A stretch of 57,576 nucleotides of DNA from Sideroxyarcus sp. GTDB taxonomy: Bacteria; Pseudomonadota; Gammaproteobacteria; Burkholderiales; Gallionellaceae. Below are positions 30,408 to 39,487 of the stretch, one piece after another (within the stretch, counting starts at the first letter, position 1; each line of letters begins with the position of its first letter). Where the stretch lies: contig JAUSBR010000008.1 in assembly GCA_030651895.1 (NCBI GenBank), forward strand, positions 1-57,576, written 5' to 3'. The notes under the pieces were generated by a model. The model saw only the letters and a program-made list of their open reading frames with translations. It had not been told where the DNA came from and did no database searches. A program made the translations under genes and the position numbers.

Positions 30408-32579
30408 ATGCACTTGCTGAAGAAGGTACGACTATTCCTGCTGCTGGCCGCCATCGCAAGCCTGCTTTTGGCCGCCGGTACCTTGCTGGCGCCAGACCGC
30501 CCCGCGCCCTCGTTCGCCGAAACAAAATCCAACTACCGCCCCTCCGAATCCTGGCTGCTTGACCGCAACGGCGAGATTGTCGCGGTGAAGCGCGTTGACG
30601 ACAAGATGCGGCGGCTGGATTGGGTGGGGCTGGACGAGGTCTCGCCCGCCATGCAGGAATGGCTGCTGCGGTCGGAAGACAAGCGCTTCTACCGCCACGG
30701 CGGTACCGATTGGCTGGCACTGGCTGCGGGGGGCGTTTCTTACCTGCGCCACTTCATCGACGGCAGTCGTCCGCGCGGAGCTTCGACGCTGACGATGCAA
30801 CTGGCGGGGTTTCTCGACCCATCGCTCGCCCCGGCCAACTCGAAGCGTACATTGGCGCAGAAGTGGCGGCAGATCGTCGCCGCGCGCGCGATCGAGAAGC
30901 GCTGGAGCAAGCAGCAGATTCTGGAAGCCTATCTCAACCTCGCCTCGTATCGCGGCGAACTCAACGGTATCCATGCCGCTTCGTTCGCATTGTTCGGCGT
31001 GCATCCTTCGGCGCTGAACCGCCCGCAGGCGTTGCTGCTCGCGGCTTTGCTAAAGGGGCCGACGGCAAGACCGGAACGCGCGGCCAACCGCGCCTGCGCG
31101 TTGATCAGGGCAGCGAAACAACCTAGCGACACCACCTGCGACGAACTGCGTGCGCTGGCGCGGCTGACACTGGAAACGGGCAACCGTCACATCGTGCAGG
31201 AAAGCATCGCGCCGCACCTAGCGCAGAAGCTGCTGCTGCAACCGGGCGTTCGGCTTTCCAGCACGCTGGATGCGAACCTGCAGCGCCACGCCATGCGCGC
31301 GCTGCACGAACATCTGATGGCGCTGGATGAGCGCCATGTGAAAGACGGCTCGATCGTCGTCATCGACAACCGCAGCGGCGATGTGCTGGCTTATGTGGGC
31401 AGCAGCGGCGAACTTTCCGATGCTCCGAACGTGGATGGGGCAGCAGCGTTGCGGCAGGCGGGTTCGACGTTGAAGCCTTTCCTGTACGGTATGGCGCTAC
31501 AGGGAAGGCAACTCACCGCCGCTTCGGTGCTGGACGATTCGCCCATCCAGTTGAACACACCGATGGGTCTGTACATCCCGCAGAACTACGACCGCGACTT
31601 CAAGGGCGCAGTGAGCGTGCGCACGGCGCTCGCCTCTTCGTTGAACGTGCCCGCCGTGCGCGCACTCGGTCTGGTCGGTGTCGATAATTTCGTGCGCACC
31701 TTGCGCACTTATGGTCTGGATAGCCTGACTGGGGACGGCGAGCATTACGGCTTCAGCCTCGCTTTGGGTGGCGTGGATGTGCGTCTGGTCGAGCTGACCA
31801 ATGCCTACCGCGCACTCGCCAACCGCGGTGTGTGGCGTCCGCTGCGCTTCACCCCGGCGGAACACGGCTCGAAGACCCGAAAGCTCATTTCGCCGCAGGC
31901 GGCCTATATCGTCGCCAACATCCTTTCCGACAAGACCGCTCGCGCCATGACCTTCGGGCTGGAGAACCCGCTCGCAACACGCGTGTGGACTGCTGTGAAG
32001 ACGGGCACCAGCAAGGACATGCGCGACAACTGGTGCATCGGCTTCTCGAGCCGCTACACCGTGGGCGTGTGGGTTGGCAACTTCAACGGCGAGCCGATGC
32101 ACGATGTCTCGGGCGTGAGCGGCGCGGCACCCGTCTGGCGCGAGCTGATGGATTACCTGCACGCGCGCGACGGCAGCGCGCCACCCGCCAAACCGGATGG
32201 CGTGACCGCGCTGCAAACGCGCTTCACACCCGCCATCGAATCTCCTCGCACCGAATGGTTCCTCGCCGGCACCGAGACTGCCGAGATCAAACTCGTTGCC
32301 GCGAACGACACCGGACGTTTGCCGCAGGCCCGCATCCTCTACCCCACCGGCGGCACCGTGATCGCCATGGATCCGGATATTCCCAACGGACACCAGCGTG
32401 TGCAACTCAGCGCCAAGGACGCGGAACAGGTCGTGTGGCTGATGGATGGGAACAGGATTGGCAAAGGGGCTGACATCGGCTGGACACCGACCGGCGGCAG
32501 GCACCGCTTGGTGCTAACCGATGCGGAGGGAAAGGAACTGGATGCAGTTAGTTTCGAGGTACGGGGAGCGCTACCTTAA
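30408..32579 (+). CDS. pbpC: Penicillin-binding protein 1C
   Basis: Bifunctional peptidoglycan glycosyltransferase/transpeptidase, 723 aa. The N-terminal membrane anchor is at about 8-27. The GT51 domain has the catalytic Glu in SEDKRFYRHGG (E90) and RGASTLTMQ (123-131). The transpeptidase has SxxK (S353-TLK), SxN (SSLN) and KTGTS (K531). A C-terminal BiPBP-C domain of about 90 residues follows (ARILYPTGGTVIAMDPDIP). Paired with a macroglobulin, it is thought to repair the wall where the protease trap acts. Its stop overlaps the convergent gene at 32576. Confidence 0.96.
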   Translation: MHLLKKVRLFLLLAAIASLLLAAGTLLAPDRPAPSFAETKSNYRPSESWLLDRNGEIVAVKRVDDKMRRLDWVGLDEVSPAMQEWLLRSEDKRFYRHGGTDWLALAAGGVSYLRHFIDGSRPRGASTLTMQLAGFLDPSLAPANSKRTLAQKWRQIVAARAIEKRWSKQQILEAYLNLASYRGELNGIHAASFALFGVHPSALNRPQALLLAALLKGPTARPERAANRACALIRAAKQPSDTTCDELRALARLTLETGNRHIVQESIAPHLAQKLLLQPGVRLSSTLDANLQRHAMRALHEHLMALDERHVKDGSIVVIDNRSGDVLAYVGSSGELSDAPNVDGAAALRQAGSTLKPFLYGMALQGRQLTAASVLDDSPIQLNTPMGLYIPQNYDRDFKGAVSVRTALASSLNVPAVRALGLVGVDNFVRTLRTYGLDSLTGDGEHYGFSLALGGVDVRLVELTNAYRALANRGVWRPLRFTPAEHGSKTRKLISPQAAYIVANILSDKTARAMTFGLENPLATRVWTAVKTGTSKDMRDNWCIGFSSRYTVGVWVGNFNGEPMHDVSGVSGAAPVWRELMDYLHARDGSAPPAKPDGVTALQTRFTPAIESPRTEWFLAGTETAEIKLVAANDTGRLPQARILYPTGGTVIAMDPDIPNGHQRVQLSAKDAEQVVWLMDGNRIGKGADIGWTPTGGRHRLVLTDAEGKELDAVSFEVRGALP

Positions 32580-33511
32580 CCCAGCAGATTCGCCACCGTT
32601 AGCGCCAGCAGCACGATCAGCTGAAACACCATCGCCCGCCACACCAGACCGATCGCGCTCTGCATGTAGTCGGCATCGGCTTCGTCGTCCATGCCGATCT
32701 CGGGGCGGAACACGGGTTGGTCGTCCTGGATGATGGTCTGGCCCAGCTTGATGCCGATTGCGCCTGCGCCGCTGGCGAGCAGGATGCCCGCTTCGGGGTC
32801 GGGCCAGTTGGCGGCCTGGTTCCGCCAGCAGTAGGCGGTGTCTTCGAAATTGCCGACGATGGCAAAGGTGGCGGCGGTGAGGCGCAGCGGCAGCCATTCC
32901 ATGAGGTGATAGGCCTGCCGCGCGAACGCGCCGAACCTGCCGAACTCCGCCTCGTCCTGCATCCCCCAGCGGTTGTAGAGGAACAATGACAGGCGATACA
33001 GGACGGCACCGATAGGGCCCAGCCCCAACATCATGAAGATGACGAACCAGAACACCACACCGAACACGTTGCGGTGAGAACAGATCAGGGCCTGCTCGAT
33101 AGTGACGCGCGCCACTTCTTCGTAACTCAGTTCGCGGCATGATTTTCCCAGCCAGCCGCCCAGCAGCTCGCGCGCCTCGTCCAGCTTGTTATTGCGCAGA
33201 GCCAGATGGATGTCGGTGTAGTAGTGGCTGAACTGGCGGAAGCCCATGGTGAGGTAAAGCACCAGCACGCTGAAGGCCCAGGCAAAGATGGGATGCGCAT
33301 CCAGCAGCAGGCAATACAGCGAAACGACCAGCACCAGCGGTGCCGCAATCGCCAGTATCCAGGCGATGAGCCCCTGCTTCTGCTGGCCCGCATTGAAGTT
33401 GCGCTGAAAGAAATCGACATAGGCGGAAAGCCATGTCGCAAGGTATTTGCGCGAGGACAACGGGTGGACCTGCTCCAGCAGCAGGGCGGTGATCAGGGAA
33501 AGCAGGCTCAT
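32576..33511 (-). CDS. CobD/CbiB (AmpE-like) family membrane protein
   Basis: Multi-pass protein of 311 aa resembling the CobD/CbiB family found in betaproteobacteria without a full cobalamin pathway. Membrane helices lie near 48-68, 72-92, 150-175 and at the C-terminus. Characteristic stretches include LLLEQVHPL at the N-terminus, RQAYHLMEWLPLRLTAATFAIVGNFE in the middle and LASGAGAIG towards the end. No cobalamin genes are nearby, so cobinamide synthesis should not be assumed. It lies 66 bp after cysN on the same strand, and its stop codon overlaps the pbpC stop in a TTAA. Confidence 0.75.
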   Translation of the reverse strand: MSLLSLITALLLEQVHPLSSRKYLATWLSAYVDFFQRNFNAGQQKQGLIAWILAIAAPLVLVVSLYCLLLDAHPIFAWAFSVLVLYLTMGFRQFSHYYTDIHLALRNNKLDEARELLGGWLGKSCRELSYEEVARVTIEQALICSHRNVFGVVFWFVIFMMLGLGPIGAVLYRLSLFLYNRWGMQDEAEFGRFGAFARQAYHLMEWLPLRLTAATFAIVGNFEDTAYCWRNQAANWPDPEAGILLASGAGAIGIKLGQTIIQDDQPVFRPEIGMDDEADADYMQSAIGLVWRAMVFQLIVLLALTVANLLG

Positions 33512-33577
33512 GGCTAGCGGGTATCAGACTCGGATAGCGAGAAGATACCACAAGCCCTGCGCCTGCCGCACCTGTAA

Positions 33578-34831
33578 CTAGGCGATCATGCCAGCCGCCA
33601 CGGTGTTGTTGGTTGCTTCGTCGATGACGATGAAGCTCCCCGTCGCCCGGTCGATCTCGTAGCTGTCGAACACCAGCGGCTGCTGGGTCTTGATCGCCAC
33701 GCGGGCGATGTCATTCATGTGCAGTTTCTCGGCCGCGTGCTGCTCCAGCGTGTTCACATCCACGCGATAGTCGAGGCGCGAGAACAGCGCTTTCGCCGTG
33801 CGCGTGGTGTGTTTGACCAGATATTTTCGATTCTTGTCCAGCGGCGATTCCGACAGCCAGCACAGGGTCGCGTCGAACTCTTTCTCCACCTTGGGGGGGA
33901 GATGGTCTGTTTTAACGATCATGTCACCGCGAGAGATGTCGATCTCGTCTTCCAGTGTGAGCGTGACCGACTGCGGTGCAAAGGCGGTCTGCAATTTGCC
34001 GTTGTAGGTATCGATCTCCTTTACCCGGGTGATCCAACCCGAAGGCAGGACGGTGACCTCGTCGCCAACCGAGACTTCGCCTGCTTCAATGCGCCCCATG
34101 AAGCCTCTGTAGTCATGGTGTTCGTCGGTCTGCGGACGGCAGACCCACTGCACCGGAAAGCGGAAGTCGCTGGTGTTCACGTCATGGTCGATCTCGACCT
34201 TCTCCAGCAGTTCCAGCAAGGCCGGACCTTTGTACCAGTCGAGCTTGTCGCCCCTGTCCACCACCATGTCGCCGTTCAGCGCGGAAAGCGGGATGCAATG
34301 CACATCGTGCAGCCCCAGCTGCGCAGCGAACACCTTGTACTCGGCGACGATCTCGTCGAAGCGCGCTTGAGAGTAATCGACCATGTCCATCTTGTTCACT
34401 GCCAGCACCACATGCGGCACCCCGACCAGACTGGCCAGGAAGCTGTGACGGCGCGTCTGTGTCAATACGCCCTTGCGCGCATCGATCAGGATGACCACCA
34501 GATTGGCGGTACTCGCCGCCGTCACCATGTTACGCGTGTATTGCTCATGTCCCGGCGTGTCGCCGATGATGAACTTGCGTTTCGGCGTGGCGAAGTAGCG
34601 GTAGGCCACGTCGATGGTGATGCCCTGCTCGCGCTCTGCTTGCAGGCCGTCGGTGAGCAGCGACAGATCAACTGCCGCCATGCCGCGCTTCTCGCTGGTC
34701 TTGGAGATGGCGGAGAACTGGTCCTCGAAGATGGATTTCGAGTCGTGCAGCAGACGGCCGATCAGCGTGCTCTTGCCGTCATCGACGGAACCGGCGGTGA
34801 TGAATCTCAAAAGTTGTGTGGTGTTACTCAT
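33578..34831 (-). CDS. cysN: Sulfate adenylyltransferase subunit 1 (GTPase)
   Basis: GTP hydrolysis by CysN drives CysD to make APS from sulfate and ATP. At 417 aa it has the translation-GTPase G domain: GSVDDGKS (14-21), [12 protein letters not shown] and NKMD, plus the EF-Tu-like beta domains. It lacks a fused APS kinase domain, which fits the APS-type reductase encoded upstream. The ATG abuts the cysD stop (TAAATG), with GAGGGG as ribosome-binding site inside cysD. Confidence 0.96.
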   Translation of the reverse strand: MSNTTQLLRFITAGSVDDGKSTLIGRLLHDSKSIFEDQFSAISKTSEKRGMAAVDLSLLTDGLQAEREQGITIDVAYRYFATPKRKFIIGDTPGHEQYTRNMVTAASTANLVVILIDARKGVLTQTRRHSFLASLVGVPHVVLAVNKMDMVDYSQARFDEIVAEYKVFAAQLGLHDVHCIPLSALNGDMVVDRGDKLDWYKGPALLELLEKVEIDHDVNTSDFRFPVQWVCRPQTDEHHDYRGFMGRIEAGEVSVGDEVTVLPSGWITRVKEIDTYNGKLQTAFAPQSVTLTLEDEIDISRGDMIVKTDHLPPKVEKEFDATLCWLSESPLDKNRKYLVKHTTRTAKALFSRLDYRVDVNTLEQHAAEKLHMNDIARVAIKTQQPLVFDSYEIDRATGSFIVIDEATNNTVAAGMIA

Positions 34832-35767
34832 TTAGAAATACCCCTCTTTTTTCCTCAACTCCATGGACGCATCCGAAGTCTGGTCGTCCATGCGCGTCGC
34901 GCCGCGCTCGGTGATGCGCGTGGTCGCAGTCTCTTCGATGATCTCGTCTACCGTGCGCGCGGTGGATTCCACCGGAGCTGTACAAGTCATGTCGCCCACG
35001 GTGCGGAAACGCACGGTGGCGATCTCTACCTTTTCGCCCGGCTTCGGCTGCACCAGATGCGACACTGGGATCACGTTGCCGCCGCGACGGATGACTTCGC
35101 GTTCATGTGCAAAATAGATGTTCGGGATATGCAGCTTCTCGCGGCCTATGTATTCCCAGATATCCATCTCGGTCCAGTTGCTGATCGGGAACACGCGAAT
35201 GTTCTCGCCGGCATGCACGCGGGTGTTGTAGGTATCCCACAACTCGGGGCGCTGGTTCTTCGGGTCCCATTGGCCGAACTCGTCGCGGAAGGAGAAGATG
35301 CGTTCCTTTGCGCGCGCCTTCTCCTCGTCGCGCCGTGCACCGCCCAGGCAGGCATCGAAGCCGAACTCGGCGATGGTCTCCAGCAGCGTCACCGACTGGA
35401 AGGGATTGCGCGGTTTGCTTTCGTCCTTGATGACGATGCTGCCGCGTTTGATCGAGTCTTCCAGCGAACGCACGATGAGCCGCTCACCCAGATCGGCAGC
35501 CAGCTTGTCGCGGCACTCGATCACCTCGGGAAAGTTGTGCTCGGTGTCGATGTGCACCAGCGGGAAGGGGAACTTCGCCGGTCGGAACGCCTTCTCCGCC
35601 AGACGCAGCATCACGATGGAATCCTTGCCGCCCGAGAACAACAGCGCGGGGTTTTTGCACTCCGCTGCCACCTCGCGCATGATGTGGATGGATTCGCTCT
35701 CCAGTGCGTCCAGGTGGGTGAAAGTGTGTTTGCGCAAATTGTCCTCGACCAGTTTCATGATATTCAT
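34832..35767 (-). CDS. cysD: Sulfate adenylyltransferase subunit 2
   Basis: Catalytic ATP sulfurylase subunit. The 311-aa protein has the PP-loop FSGGKDSIVML (SGGKDS at 45-50), LHAGENIRVFPISNWTE-type downstream signature, and the basic C-terminal region (TARTVDEIIEETATTRITERG). Two near-adjacent ATG codons (35767, 35758) are possible starts. GGAG is 2 and 11 bases before them respectively, so the choice is open and I use the first. It follows cysH by 11 bp. Confidence 0.96.
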   Translation of the reverse strand: MNIMKLVEDNLRKHTFTHLDALESESIHIMREVAAECKNPALLFSGGKDSIVMLRLAEKAFRPAKFPFPLVHIDTEHNFPEVIECRDKLAADLGERLIVRSLEDSIKRGSIVIKDESKPRNPFQSVTLLETIAEFGFDACLGGARRDEEKARAKERIFSFRDEFGQWDPKNQRPELWDTYNTRVHAGENIRVFPISNWTEMDIWEYIGREKLHIPNIYFAHEREVIRRGGNVIPVSHLVQPKPGEKVEIATVRFRTVGDMTCTAPVESTARTVDEIIEETATTRITERGATRMDDQTSDASMELRKKEGYF

Positions 35768-35778
35768 CGCTCCGTTTC

Positions 35779-36540
35779 TTATGCCGTTTCTTTCTGTGTC
35801 TCACTTGCCCGCGACGCGATCTCGATGATGCGTTCGCGGCTCGCCTTGAGCGAGGTGTTGCTGGCGTGCAGGCCGCACTCCTTGGTGTCCGGCGACTCCC
35901 ACCACCAGCGTCCGGCGCGGATGTCCTCGCCGGGTGAGATGGAGCGGGTGCAAGGCGCGCAACCCAGGCTGGGATAGAACTGGTCGTGCAGCTTGTTGTA
36001 GGGCACGTCGTACTTGCGGATGTACGCCCACACGTCGTTGTGTGACCAATCCAGCAGCGGGTTGAACTTCTGCAAACCGTTGTCGTTGTCGAAAGCCGAC
36101 GCTTCCAGCGTGCCGCGCGTTACTGCCTGGTCGCGCCTCATGCCGGTGATCCAGGCGCCCTTGCCCTTCAGCGCGCGGCGCAGGGGTTCCACCTTGCGCA
36201 CGAAGCAGCAGGCCTTGCGGCTCTCCACGCTGTCGTAGAAACCGTTGATACCGTTCTTGCCGACATATTCCTCGGTCAGTTTGCTGTCTGGGAAGTACAC
36301 ATGCAGCGGCAGCGTGTACTGCTGGCTCACTTCCTGGATCAGGTCGTAGGTCTCCTTCGGCAGACGGCCGGTATCCAGGCTGAACATCTGGATGTCCGGC
36401 TGGTGTTTGGCGATGAGGTCCGTCAGCACCATGTCTTCCGCGCCCAGGCTGTTGGCGAACACCACGGGAGAATATTGGCTCGAAGCCCGCTTCAGGATCG
36501 CGAGGGTGTCGGCGATCTTCTTGTTCAGTTCTGTACTCAT
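35779..36540 (-). CDS. cysH: Adenylyl-sulfate (APS) reductase, 4Fe-4S type
   Basis: Reduces activated sulfate to sulfite with thioredoxin. In 253 aa it carries Cys-Cys (C111, C112) and Cys-x2-Cys (C194, C197), the four ligands that mark APS reductases with a 4Fe-4S cluster and are absent from PAPS-specific enzymes. The catalytic Cys is in ECGLH (C222). This agrees with the absence of APS kinase here. The ATG overlaps the sulfite reductase stop (ATGA). Thioredoxin is encoded elsewhere in the window at 52136. Confidence 0.95.
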   Translation of the reverse strand: MSTELNKKIADTLAILKRASSQYSPVVFANSLGAEDMVLTDLIAKHQPDIQMFSLDTGRLPKETYDLIQEVSQQYTLPLHVYFPDSKLTEEYVGKNGINGFYDSVESRKACCFVRKVEPLRRALKGKGAWITGMRRDQAVTRGTLEASAFDNDNGLQKFNPLLDWSHNDVWAYIRKYDVPYNKLHDQFYPSLGCAPCTRSISPGEDIRAGRWWWESPDTKECGLHASNTSLKASRERIIEIASRASETQKETA

Positions 36541-38567
36541 TTTGGCAATGCCTCCTTCAAGTCAAGTTGTCCATCTTTTGCGGTGGCGAACTCCGCCACC
36601 TTCACCGTCCATGCGTCGACCTTCCTGCTGGCCGCTGCGATCGCATCCACATCCACTTCTTCTGCTGCCGCCGCTTCAAGTGCCGCCAGAGCGAACTCGG
36701 CGGCGATCTCTTCAGGTGCCAGCAGGTTGAGCTGCTGGGCCAGTTTGCCCAGCTCGTCCTGCCGCGCTCCGCCCAGCAACTGCGCCACGCCGGAACCGAG
36801 CAGACGCAAGATCGATTCGTTGCACTGCGCGGCTTCCACATACTTGCGCTGGAACACCAGCGCATTGCGGTACTCTCTCTCGTGCGCCGCCTCGAAGAAG
36901 TTCGCGCCGATCAGTACCTGCGAAGCTCCAGCGCACTCGCCGCCGCCCAGGTTCACCACGCGGAAGTCGGTCTTGTCGCCGAAGTCGAGCATCACCGACT
37001 GCAACTCGTTCGCCGACACTTCTGCCAGATCGGCCAGCAGTGCCTTGAAGAAATCCGGCGCCTGCTTGCGTGCCCAGACAAAGAAGCTCTCATCACCACT
37101 CGCCAGATGCGCCTGTTGCACGCGGGCTATGGCTTCCCTGATCCGTGCCGCAGGCAGCGTCGGGCCTTTCAGCGCCAGCGCACCGCCTGCCGTACCCTTA
37201 CCGGCGAAATACATCTGGTAATGCGGCACCAGCTTGCCGTGCAGACGCTTGGCTTCGCCGTAGATGCCGATGTCGCCGGTCTCCGGTTGCGCGCAACCGT
37301 TATGGCAGCCCGACACGCGGATGTTCAGGTCGGCTTTGCCGCCGGACAACAGCGGCCCCAACACCGTGCTCGACGTCAGACCCAGGCGGCAGGTGGAAGA
37401 ACCGGGGCACGCCACCACGCTATCGCCCGTCACCGGCTCATGCAGGCCGTGCGCCGCGATGCCTGCACGCAATGCCGCCACCTTCGCCTGCGGCACATTG
37501 AGCACCGCGAGATTCTGGTCCTGCGTGGTATGCACCTCGTCCAGCCCCAGCTCCTGCAACACGTTCGCCAGCCCGCGCAGTTGCACCGCCTTCACATCGC
37601 CGATGGACAGCGCGATGGGGAATACAAACAAGCCTGCCTGCTTCTGTGCGAACAGTTTGCGCGGCGCGCCTTGACCGGGTGCATCATTGCCGGTCGGTGT
37701 ACTCCACTCCCCTTGCGGGTAAGGCTTTTTGGCCAACGCCTGTTTGGTACGCCCGAATTCCTCGCGATACTTCTCCACAAAACCTTCCGCGCCGAAACGC
37801 TCGACCAGGAACTTGATGCGCGACTTGGCCCGCTTGGTACGGTCCGAGTACTTGTTATGCAGCGTCACCAGCGCCTCCATCGCAAACAGCAGCTCGCTTT
37901 CGGCGATCCACTCTTCCACCACGATGGCTTCGCGCGGCTTGTGCCCCAGACCGCCGCCCGCCCTGATCTTGAAACCGGGCTGGCCGTCCTTGACCGTCGC
38001 GATCACGCCGAGATCGTGCAGCAGCGACTGCGCACAATCCGCCTCGCAGCCGGAGAACGAGATCTTGAACTTGCGCGGCAACTGCTGGTTGAGCGGGTTG
38101 CGCAGGAAGTGCGCGGTGGCACCGTCCACATGCCTGCCCACATCCACATGCTCTTTCGGGCACACACCCGCCAGCGGGCACGCGGTCATGTTGCGCACGG
38201 CGTTGCCGCAAGCCTCGCGCGAGGTCAGACCGACCTTGGCCAGACGGCGCATCGCGGCCGGCATGTGCTCCAGCGGGATGTAGTGCACCTGCACGTCCTG
38301 GCGCGTGGTCAGGTGCGCGGTCTTGTGCTGCGAGAAGTCCTCGGCCAGATCGGCGATCACCTCCAGTTGCACCGCCGTCAAACGGCCGCCGGGCACCTTG
38401 ATGCGCAGCATGTTCACGCCCGGCTGGCGCTGTCCGTATGCGCCCTGTTGCAGGCGGATCGCGGTGAAGCGGTCCGGGTCGATCTCGCCCGCGTTAAAGC
38501 TGGCGATCGCCTGCTCGAAGCGGTCTATCTCTTCCAGGTCGGACAGGTTGCGGGTGTTAAGGCTCAT
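36537..38567 (-). CDS. cysI: Sulfite (nitrite/sulfite) reductase haemoprotein with C-terminal extension
   Basis: Six-electron reduction of sulfite to sulfide. In 676 aa the two ferredoxin-like/siroheme half-repeats are visible. The 4Fe-4S/siroheme ligands are C387 and C393 (CPGSSTC) and C421 and C425 (CHNGC). The core ends near residue 540. The last about 130 residues (from GECAGASQVL) are mostly helical and Ala/Glu-rich and do not belong to the usual fold. Its position between a permease gene and APS reductase says sulfite, not nitrite. No separate CysX/DUF934 gene follows. Electron donor unknown, perhaps ferredoxin. Confidence 0.92.
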   Translation of the reverse strand: MSLNTRNLSDLEEIDRFEQAIASFNAGEIDPDRFTAIRLQQGAYGQRQPGVNMLRIKVPGGRLTAVQLEVIADLAEDFSQHKTAHLTTRQDVQVHYIPLEHMPAAMRRLAKVGLTSREACGNAVRNMTACPLAGVCPKEHVDVGRHVDGATAHFLRNPLNQQLPRKFKISFSGCEADCAQSLLHDLGVIATVKDGQPGFKIRAGGGLGHKPREAIVVEEWIAESELLFAMEALVTLHNKYSDRTKRAKSRIKFLVERFGAEGFVEKYREEFGRTKQALAKKPYPQGEWSTPTGNDAPGQGAPRKLFAQKQAGLFVFPIALSIGDVKAVQLRGLANVLQELGLDEVHTTQDQNLAVLNVPQAKVAALRAGIAAHGLHEPVTGDSVVACPGSSTCRLGLTSSTVLGPLLSGGKADLNIRVSGCHNGCAQPETGDIGIYGEAKRLHGKLVPHYQMYFAGKGTAGGALALKGPTLPAARIREAIARVQQAHLASGDESFFVWARKQAPDFFKALLADLAEVSANELQSVMLDFGDKTDFRVVNLGGGECAGASQVLIGANFFEAAHEREYRNALVFQRKYVEAAQCNESILRLLGSGVAQLLGGARQDELGKLAQQLNLLAPEEIAAEFALAALEAAAAEEVDVDAIAAASRKVDAWTVKVAEFATAKDGQLDLKEALPK

Positions 38568-38594
38568 TTCAGTTTCCTTCGTTTCAGATCAGGA

Positions 38595-39377
38595 TCAATG
38601 CAAAACCAGTCGCGCGCCGATGATCAGCAGCATCACCGCCAGGATCGGACGCAATACTTTTTCCGGGACTTTCGCGCTCAGGTGGCTGCCGATGTAGATG
38701 CCCGGCAGCGAACCCAGCAAAAGACTGCCCAGCAGCAACAGATCGACCGTACCCAGTGCCAGATGACCGAGACCGGCGATGGCGGTGAGCGGCACGGCGT
38801 GGGCAATGTCGGTGCCCACCACCTTGACCGCCGTCAGACGCGGATAGAGGAACAACAGCGCCACCGTGCCCAGCACCCCGGCACCGATGGAAGAGATGGT
38901 CACCAGCACACCGACGATGGCGCCAGTGACGATGGTGGCGGGAGCCAGATGGCGGTGATGCAGCTCGTACACCGTGCCGTCTTCGCGCTGCGCGATCTTC
39001 TTGATCCAGTCTTTCAGCAACAGCGCGGTGGCGGTCAGCAGCAGGGCGACGCTCAGCACGCCGGTCACCAGACCTTTCAGTGTCTTCTCGTCCAGCGCCA
39101 GGAATTTGAACAGCGCGATGGTCAGCAGCGCGGCAGGCAGGCTGCCGAGACTCAGCAGGCCGACGATCTTCCACTCCACGCTGCCGTTGCGGCTGTGCAC
39201 CCAGCCGCCCAGCGACTTGGTGATGGAGGCATACAGCAGGTCGGTGCCGACCGCTGTGGCGGGCGAGACGCCGAAGAACAGCACCAGCAGCGGAGTCATC
39301 AACGACCCGCCGCCGACGCCGGTCACCCCGACGATCAAGCCGACCAAAAAGCCGGAAACGGTATAAAGCCAATCCAT
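38595..39377 (-). CDS. TauE/SafE (DUF81) family membrane permease
   Basis: Predicted sulfite/sulfate-type anion permease of 260 aa with about eight membrane helices and two family repeats (GLIVGVTGVGGGSLMTPLL; GVLVTISSIGAGVLGTVAL). I start at the ATG at 39377 with GAGG ahead; the in-frame ATG at 39410 lies in the promoter and is rejected. It is the first gene of the sulfate assimilation operon, so it may import sulfate or handle sulfite; direction cannot be read from sequence. No CysPTWA ABC transporter is present here. Confidence 0.9.
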   Translation of the reverse strand: MDWLYTVSGFLVGLIVGVTGVGGGSLMTPLLVLFFGVSPATAVGTDLLYASITKSLGGWVHSRNGSVEWKIVGLLSLGSLPAALLTIALFKFLALDEKTLKGLVTGVLSVALLLTATALLLKDWIKKIAQREDGTVYELHHRHLAPATIVTGAIVGVLVTISSIGAGVLGTVALLFLYPRLTAVKVVGTDIAHAVPLTAIAGLGHLALGTVDLLLLGSLLLGSLPGIYIGSHLSAKVPEKVLRPILAVMLLIIGARLVLH

Positions 39378-39408
39378 GTTATGCCTCGCAGTTCTATCGA
39401 TGGAGCGC

Positions 39409-39437
39409 ATTCTAGGTTCGCGGCCTTATATTGCTAA
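39409..39437 (-). promoter_or_regulatory. Promoter for the TauE-cysI-cysH-cysD-cysN operon
   Basis: On the minus strand, TTAGCA (39437-39432), 17-bp spacer, TAGAAT (39414-39409), 32 bp before the first ATG. Both hexamers match four or five of six consensus bases. Confidence 0.55.
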
Positions 39438-39472
39438 ATACTTTTATGTTAGTATCTTATAACCAAATGCCA
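39425..39472. promoter_or_regulatory. AT-rich control region, candidate CysB site
   Basis: A markedly AT-rich block in a GC-rich genome, between the divergent sulfur operon and the cysB-type gene, with dyad words (CTAA/TTAG, ATAC/GTAT, TTATA/TATAA). CysB-type regulators bind poorly conserved AT-rich sites upstream of -35 boxes. Position and composition, not a motif match, support the call. Confidence 0.4.
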
Positions 39473-39487
39473 TATACGGAGCAGGCC

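Noticed and set aside
36567..39437. 956-codon plus-strand frame opposite the sulfite reductase and permease genes
   Set aside because: Spans two genes and an intergenic promoter on the other strand; low-complexity Gln/Arg/His protein, so an antisense artefact.
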